Origin: JANLUX01 sp031409815 | GTDB taxonomy: Bacteria; Bacteroidota; Bacteroidia; AKYH767-A; OLB10 | Direction: 5' to 3' | Assembly: GCA_031409815.1 (NCBI GenBank) | Contig: JANNXV010000038.1 | Location: 1 to 28,534 of the forward strand | DNA: 28,534 nucleotides | Notes under the pieces: generated by a model | Database searches by the model: none | What the model was told of the DNA's origin: nothing | The model's input: only the letters and a program-made list of their open reading frames with translations | Part shown: positions 23,407-28,534 of the stretch, in pieces | Numbering within the stretch: position 1 is the first letter of the stretch | How the letters are laid out: each line of letters opens with the position of its first letter | Program-made: the position numbers and the translations under genes

Positions 23407-23424
23407 GCTCACAGTTTAAAACAC

Positions 23425-25425
23425 ATGATTCAGACACAATCCGCAATTCAATATCATCGCGAAAATCTTTCTAACGAAACCTTGATTGATCTCTACAAAG
23501 CGCTCTTAAAACCACGAGTGATTGAAGAAAAAATGCTGGTGCTTTTGCGACAAGGTAAAATTGCAAAATGGTTTTCAGGAATCGGGCAGGAAGCAATTTC
23601 TGTAGGTTTAACAATGGCATTGAATACCGAAGAATATATTCTTCCGATGCATCGTAATCTTGGAGTTTTTACTACACGAGGTATCCCTTTGAATCGTTTA
23701 TTCTCTCAGTTTCAGGGAAAGGCGGGAGGTTTTACTAAAGGTCGCGACCGCTCATTTCACATGGGTACGCAAGAGTATAAGATTGTGGGAATGATCTCTC
23801 ACCTTGGCCCTCAGATGGGAATTGCTGATGGAATTGCATTAGGAAATCTATTAAAGAAAAATCCACATGTAACTGCCGTATTTAGTGGTGATGGCGGAAG
23901 TAGTGAAGGAGATTTTCATGAGTCGATCAATGTGGCTGCTGTTTGGGATTTGCCTGTGATATTTGTGATTGAAAACAATGGCTACGGTTTATCAACTCCA
24001 AGCCGCGAGCAATTTAGATGCAAGCAATTTATTGATAAAGCAATTGGCTACGGCATTGAAGGGGTGCAGGTGGATGGTAATAATATTTTAGAAGTATATT
24101 CAACGGTTGACCGTATTGCAAAGTCGTTGCGCGAAAATCCACGACCTGTTTTGCTGGAGTGTATGACGTTTCGTATGAGAGGGCACGAAGAAGCTTCAGG
24201 AACAAAATATGTTCCACAGGAATTATTTGATGAGTGGGGAAAGAAAGATCCTGTGCGTAATTACGAGGATTATTTATTGCACGAAGGAATCATCAACGAT
24301 GATTTTGTAAACATGGTGCGTGCTGAATTCAAACAGGAAATAGAACGCGGTTTGGAAATTACTTTTGCTGAGAAGGAGGTGATGCCTGATACAAATACAG
24401 AGTTGAATGATTTGTATGCTCCTGTAACAGCAACACCAATAAAAATTCAATCAGATAAAAAAACAGAGAAACGTTATCTCGATGCAATTACTGATGCCAT
24501 GCGACAAGCGATGCAACGCCATCCTAATTTAATTATCATGGGCCAGGATGTGGCGGAGTATGGAGGAGTATTTAAAGCAACAGTTGGTTTTGTGGAAGAG
24601 TTTGGGAAAATGCGTGTACGCAATACTCCAATATGTGAATCTGCAATTATTGGTGCGGGGCAGGGGCTTTCCATTAATGGCTGCAAAGCAATTGTGGAAA
24701 TGCAGTTTGCGGATTTTGTTACCTGTGGTTTCAACCAGATTATAAACAACCTTGCAAAAACACATTATCGTTGGGGGCAAAACATAGATGTGGTGGTGCG
24801 TATGCCAACTGGTGCAGGAGTAGGTGCAGGACCTTTTCATTCGCAATCAAACGAAGCATGGTTCTTTCACACGCCCGGCTTAAAAATTGTTTATCCTGCT
24901 TTTCCTGCTGATGCAAAAGGTTTGTTAGCAGCATCCATTGAAGATCCAAACCCTGTAATGTTTTTTGAACACAAAGCATTGTACCGGAGTATTCACGAAG
25001 ATGTGCATGATGACTATTATACTACTGAAATTGGTAAAGCCCGTTTGGTGCGCGAAGGCAATGATGTTAGCATCATCACTTATGGCTTAGGCGTGCATTG
25101 GGCACTGGAGGCATTGGATGCCAATAAAAACATCAGTGCTGATTTGGTTGACTTGCGCACATTGTTACCTTGGGATAAAGAAACCGTTTTAAACTCTGTA
25201 AAGAAAACAGGCAAAGTAATTATCCTACACGAAGACACTTTAACAGGTGGAATAGGAGGGGAGATTGCAGCAACGATTGCGGAAGAATGTTTTGGAAATT
25301 TAGATGCACCTCCTGTTCGCATTGCAAGTTTGGATACTCCTGTGCCAATGTCGCTGGCTTTGGAAAATAACTTTTTGCCGAAGGAGAGGTTTAATGTGGC
25401 TTTGCAGAAATTAGCTGCTTACTAA
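23425..25425 (+). CDS. Fused alpha/beta 2-oxoacid dehydrogenase E1 component
   Basis: 666 aa from ATG 23425 (TTG 23404 lies in the -7 box). Residues 1 to about 330 are the E1 alpha domain, with the thiamine diphosphate/Mg motif GDGGSSEGDFHESIN starting at 155 and VIENNGYG at 181-188, plus the phosphorylation-loop-like FRMRGHEEASGTKY. Residues about 345-666 are the E1 beta domain (MGQDVAEYGG, ESAIIGAGQG, EMQFADFV, THYRWGQ, and the C-terminal LRTLLPWD and HEDTLTGGIG). The fusion decarboxylates a 2-oxoacid and passes the acyl group to the lipoyl E2. Branched-chain 2-oxoacid or pyruvate are both possible; the fused form in Bacteroidota is often annotated as branched-chain or 2-oxoisovalerate dehydrogenase. 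E2 and E3 are not in this window. Its 3' end overlaps the patatin gene by 35 bases. Confidence 0.93.
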   Translation: MIQTQSAIQYHRENLSNETLIDLYKALLKPRVIEEKMLVLLRQGKIAKWFSGIGQEAISVGLTMALNTEEYILPMHRNLGVFTTRGIPLNRLFSQFQGKAGGFTKGRDRSFHMGTQEYKIVGMISHLGPQMGIADGIALGNLLKKNPHVTAVFSGDGGSSEGDFHESINVAAVWDLPVIFVIENNGYGLSTPSREQFRCKQFIDKAIGYGIEGVQVDGNNILEVYSTVDRIAKSLRENPRPVLLECMTFRMRGHEEASGTKYVPQELFDEWGKKDPVRNYEDYLLHEGIINDDFVNMVRAEFKQEIERGLEITFAEKEVMPDTNTELNDLYAPVTATPIKIQSDKKTEKRYLDAITDAMRQAMQRHPNLIIMGQDVAEYGGVFKATVGFVEEFGKMRVRNTPICESAIIGAGQGLSINGCKAIVEMQFADFVTCGFNQIINNLAKTHYRWGQNIDVVVRMPTGAGVGAGPFHSQSNEAWFFHTPGLKIVYPAFPADAKGLLAASIEDPNPVMFFEHKALYRSIHEDVHDDYYTTEIGKARLVREGNDVSIITYGLGVHWALEALDANKNISADLVDLRTLLPWDKETVLNSVKKTGKVIILHEDTLTGGIGGEIAATIAEECFGNLDAPPVRIASLDTPVPMSLALENNFLPKERFNVALQKLAAY

Positions 25426-27664
25426 TAGGAGGAATCAAAGTGATTAGTTTTTGCAAAGCAGCTTGATTATCGGGACTCTTAACGGCATTTTTTAGATAAT
25501 TTTTTTCTTTCTCTGTCAAATGCCAGCTTAAGGAAACTTTGCTTTGCGATTCAGGAACCTGGAATAAAACAAAATCCAATGGACCATCGTACCATGTTCG
25601 GGCATATTCAAGATTGTGGTCAAATGCATAATCCTGCATGATTAAGAAATTTCCGTTTAAATTGCGCATAGGTGCGCTCAATTTTTCAACGATAGTTTTT
25701 ACGCTGTTATTCTCCACTTTCGGTTTTTTGTAGGTGTCGCGTATCTGCACCATCACCACTCCTGAGGTATTTTCTTTTATCCAATCTTTGAAAGTAAATA
25801 GAAATTGTAACGAGTTCATGATTCCATAATTGTCGCGTATACCAGCATCCATTACCTCAATGGCAGGATCGCTTGGCAAGGATGCCGCAGGTAGCACGTA
25901 CGGAAATGTTGCGTTGGTACGCAATGCACTTGTCATCTTTATATTATAAGCATCTTGCTTTGCAAAAAATCTGGAAAACTCTACTCCACTCGCTACTTCA
26001 TAGTTGGGTGAGTTATCAATATTCGGTTGTTGCAAAAGATAACTAACCGGTTGAGACGAAATGTATAACGGACGACCATCATTTATAATGGTTGGGCTGA
26101 TAATAACTTGTGGGATTTCAGCATATAGTTCGGGCAACACATACTCCTGCAAACGTTTGTCTAAAATATTCCCCGTGTTTTCATTGAGTTGTTCTTCCCA
26201 CGCATAACTACGATCCATCACATAGGAATATTTTCCGTCTTTGAACTTTTGCATATTCATAAATATATCAGCCACAGATGCACTAAAAACAATTGAATTT
26301 AGCATGTCTTTACCAATATTTTTCAAATAATAGTTTTGCTGATCATTGTTTGCCTTCATTAATCCTTTGTGATGATTGAGAAATAATTCACGATAGTAGC
26401 AAGCACTGATCATTCCTCCTGAAGAGCCGCAAATCAATTTGCTGTGATTCATTAAATCACCGTTCATAGTGCTGTCAATCATTTGTAAAGTTCTAAATGA
26501 AAAAACACATGATCTTAGTCCACCACCACTAATATTTAGCAGAATCATTTTAGGTTTTTCTACTCCGCGCATCTGCCATTTACTTTTCCAGGTGTTAAGA
26601 ATATTTTCAGTATTTCTTACGTCATAATTTAAAATACTATCGTTCACCTGTGCTTCGAGTGTTGCTCTTGTGTATACGGCCTTTTCTGATTTGTAATTTA
26701 AACCGTAACATTGATTGCGAGGATTGAATAGTTCAAACTGAGAAACAAAATTTAGCAAAATAAATAGTAAAACGATTGCTGTGTTGGCCCATGCCCTTAG
26801 CCAGAAACGGAAAACTCCGCTTAACATGATGATCATGGTAAATAGCAAAAGTAAACTTCCGCCTGCCGGTATTCTAAAAATCGAATACTCGCGAAATAAT
26901 CCAAGCACAATAAATGTTACAAATACAACAATTTCAACAACAGCCGCATTAATATGATTTTGCTTAAAAACAGATTCAAGCATTTCTGTATTGTAGTGTC
27001 GGGTGTCGCGAACAATTTTTGCTTTTAGTGGAAAAACAAGATAGGTGTCAACACGCCAAAATTTTCGGTTGGAGTTGGTAGAATAATCTTGAATAGCAGA
27101 TGTGGTGTCGTCATCGCCATGTTTTACACCAAAGAGCTTATAAACATCTTTGTTGGTAACCATGAAATAACGGAGCGTAGAAAGCATCACTATCAACATT
27201 CCGGAATAAAGACTTAAAAGATTGATAGTAATTTCTGAAAGGCTTTTTAACTGACTGTAGTGTTGGAAATCATAAATTTTATAGGTGTAAATCACAATAA
27301 AACACAGCGGGATTACAAAGTTGTTATGCGCATATTTTAAAAACGTTCGAGATAAAGTTGCAAGAAAAGGGAACCTGAAACCATTCAGCATAAAGCTGGA
27401 AATATTAAATGCCATTATGAATGCACCCAGACATAGACCAGTAATAAAAAAGGATCTGAACCCAACATGTCCGATGTATTCAGGGTCAAGAAAAAGAAAT
27501 GGAATACCAAATTTAGAAGCCATGGTTTCGGTAATAAAACCGAAAAGCAATAACCAATACAGAATCATTATCTGATTTTTTTTCAGATGCATAATGACCA
27601 ACTGTATTGGAAACGAATAGAAAAATCGTGAGAAATAATGCTTATAATTCATTCGGGCCTGCAA
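25391..27664 (-). CDS. Patatin-like phospholipase with N-terminal multi-pass membrane domain
   Basis: 757 aa. The first 310 residues hold about seven hydrophobic membrane segments (near 34-48, 72-94, 115-131, 146-165, 241-257, 270-290 and 295-310) with a soluble loop at about 170-235. The C-terminal half is a patatin domain: oxyanion SGGGLR (about 379-384), nucleophile GSSGG with Ser415, and the catalytic Asp607 in VMDAGIRDNYG. The enzyme likely hydrolyses acyl-glycerol or phospholipid esters at the cytoplasmic face of the inner membrane. The membrane half has no recognised homologue; it is much longer than usual for bacterial patatins. ATG 27664 is used, with ATG 27652 as an alternative. Its 3' end overlaps the E1 gene by 35 bases. 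Confidence 0.88.
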   Translation of the reverse strand: MQARMNYKHYFSRFFYSFPIQLVIMHLKKNQIMILYWLLLFGFITETMASKFGIPFLFLDPEYIGHVGFRSFFITGLCLGAFIMAFNISSFMLNGFRFPFLATLSRTFLKYAHNNFVIPLCFIVIYTYKIYDFQHYSQLKSLSEITINLLSLYSGMLIVMLSTLRYFMVTNKDVYKLFGVKHGDDDTTSAIQDYSTNSNRKFWRVDTYLVFPLKAKIVRDTRHYNTEMLESVFKQNHINAAVVEIVVFVTFIVLGLFREYSIFRIPAGGSLLLLFTMIIMLSGVFRFWLRAWANTAIVLLFILLNFVSQFELFNPRNQCYGLNYKSEKAVYTRATLEAQVNDSILNYDVRNTENILNTWKSKWQMRGVEKPKMILLNISGGGLRSCVFSFRTLQMIDSTMNGDLMNHSKLICGSSGGMISACYYRELFLNHHKGLMKANNDQQNYYLKNIGKDMLNSIVFSASVADIFMNMQKFKDGKYSYVMDRSYAWEEQLNENTGNILDKRLQEYVLPELYAEIPQVIISPTIINDGRPLYISSQPVSYLLQQPNIDNSPNYEVASGVEFSRFFAKQDAYNIKMTSALRTNATFPYVLPAASLPSDPAIEVMDAGIRDNYGIMNSLQFLFTFKDWIKENTSGVVMVQIRDTYKKPKVENNSVKTIVEKLSAPMRNLNGNFLIMQDYAFDHNLEYARTWYDGPLDFVLFQVPESQSKVSLSWHLTEKEKNYLKNAVKSPDNQAALQKLITLIPPISKQLISAKPH

Positions 27665-27737
27665 CGCTTCAAGTATTTATATACGAACGAAAAGGAAAAA
27701 AGTTGTAGCCATGCTCACGAATCAACTGGATCAAAAT

Positions 27738-28534
27738 TCAATTAATATTTTTATCGACTAATAGCAATATTTCTTGTTCTCTAGAAATGGCTTGTTGTTC
27801 CATCTCTTTCCCTTTTTTCAAAATGTCATTTACATAATTCTTGTCATCATAACTTACTGCATTGATCCTTACGTTTAAGTAAGCCCCAGAAACAGCTGAA
27901 CGTGCACATAAGGCTCCAACACCTGCATCGCTGGCTGAGTTAGGATTGCCTTCTGCAGCCATTGCCTTTATCACTTCCATACTTTGCAAGGAAAGTTCCA
28001 TCACTTTAAAGGGAATTTCAATGGCATATTTTGTAGCGTCTTGAATAGCTTGCTTACGTTTCTTTTTTTCTTCGTCAGTTGTTTTTGCCAATTGAAATGC
28101 TTCCATAATTTTATTGAAAGCATTGGTGTCCTCATCCACTAAATTGAGCAGCGCATTTTTATATTGTTGACCCTTCTCCGCCCACAAACTAAATTCTTCC
28201 CATCGGTTTTCCCAACCTTTTTTTGAGGCACTCAAATTGGCAACCATCGTTCCCAGCGAAATGCCTAATACACCGGCATAGGCGGATATTGAACCACCGC
28301 CAGGAGCAGGTGATTCACTGGCTGTTTCGTTAGCAAATGCATTTAGTTTTAAATTTATGAGCGGACTTGGCTTATTTGCTTCAAGCATATATTCGATAAT
28401 TCGTTTTGGGGCATCAAAAGGAGCGAGTTCATCCAATCCCATACTTTTTACGGCAATGTGAATCAATTCTGAATCACTAACACCCACTGAAAGTTTTTGT
28501 TTTTTAAGAAAATATTTTCCGGCATCCAGCATGG
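27738..28534 (-). CDS. ftcD: Formiminotransferase-cyclodeaminase, C-terminal part (5' partial)
   Basis: The frame is open through the window end, so the N-terminal formiminotransferase domain lies outside; the Met at 28530-28532 is internal. The first 50 or so residues (DAGKYFLKKQKLSVGVSDSELIHIAVKSMGL) are the end of the transferase region and linker. From about residue 60 comes the cyclodeaminase domain, with ESPAPGGGSISAYAGVLG, helical bundle segments, NPNSASDAGVGALCARSAV and AYLNVRINA. The enzyme moves the formimino group from formiminoglutamate to tetrahydrofolate and releases ammonia, the last step of histidine breakdown. No other hut gene is in view. The patatin gene lies 73 bases downstream on the same strand. 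Confidence 0.92.
   Translation of the reverse strand, partial: MLDAGKYFLKKQKLSVGVSDSELIHIAVKSMGLDELAPFDAPKRIIEYMLEANKPSPLINLKLNAFANETASESPAPGGGSISAYAGVLGISLGTMVANLSASKKGWENRWEEFSLWAEKGQQYKNALLNLVDEDTNAFNKIMEAFQLAKTTDEEKKKRKQAIQDATKYAIEIPFKVMELSLQSMEVIKAMAAEGNPNSASDAGVGALCARSAVSGAYLNVRINAVSYDDKNYVNDILKKGKEMEQQAISREQEILLLVDKNIN

Noticed and set aside
23404..23424. TTG start for the E1 gene, and likewise TTG 10192 and TTG 17699
   Set aside because: Each TTG lies inside a perfect TAnnTTTG promoter box and a good in-frame ATG follows.

Overview
The window comes from a member of the Bacteroidota, probably an environmental or uncultured lineage close to the Chitinophagales or Sphingobacteriales. 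The evidence is several Por/type IX secretion (T9SS) type A C-terminal sorting domains, low GC content, weak ribosome binding sites, and repeated matches to the Bacteroidota -7 promoter box TAnnTTTG just upstream of genes. It is ordinary chromosome with two small repeat-bounded inserts; there are no rRNAs, tRNAs, CRISPR arrays or phage genes.

Region 1 (1-8.9 kb) is a same-strand row of secreted or surface proteins: the end of an SBBP-repeat beta-propeller protein, a choice-of-anchor J plus Kelch protein, an M43-type zinc metalloprotease with a PKD domain, a 979-aa Kelch plus FG-GAP double-propeller protein, and a small secreted protein. The first three end in T9SS sorting domains and the last two do not. 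A palindromic interspersed repeat and a promoter separate the two subgroups.

Region 2 (8.9-12.9 kb) holds a tail-less single-stranded DNA-binding protein with a clear terminator, a GxxExxY (PD-(D/E)XK-like) gene between two near-identical palindromic repeats, a zinc-ribbon protein coupled to a YdjM-type membrane protein, a roughly 630-bp stretch with little coding content, and a START-domain protein.

Region 3 (12.9-20.5 kb) holds a T9SS surface protein, then serA and a DUF1015 gene split by a four-helix-bundle (S23/IVS-type) gene that lies inside a 28-nt inverted repeat. An alpha/beta hydrolase overlaps the DUF1015 gene by one base. An Asp-box propeller T9SS protein and a YggS-type PLP protein follow.

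Region 4 (20.5-28.5 kb) holds an isoaspartyl peptidase/asparaginase, an outer-membrane barrel protein, two tiny membrane proteins (one a 46-aa CxxC protein), a fused alpha/beta 2-oxoacid dehydrogenase E1, a patatin-like phospholipase with an N-terminal membrane domain, and the C-terminal part of a formiminotransferase-cyclodeaminase that runs off the end.

The strongest unusual signal is that two unrelated single-gene cargoes, GxxExxY and the four-helix bundle protein, are each bounded by their own repeat pair and placed between housekeeping genes. Neither carries a transposase. This looks like a class of minimal inserts mobilised by other factors, which is an inference.
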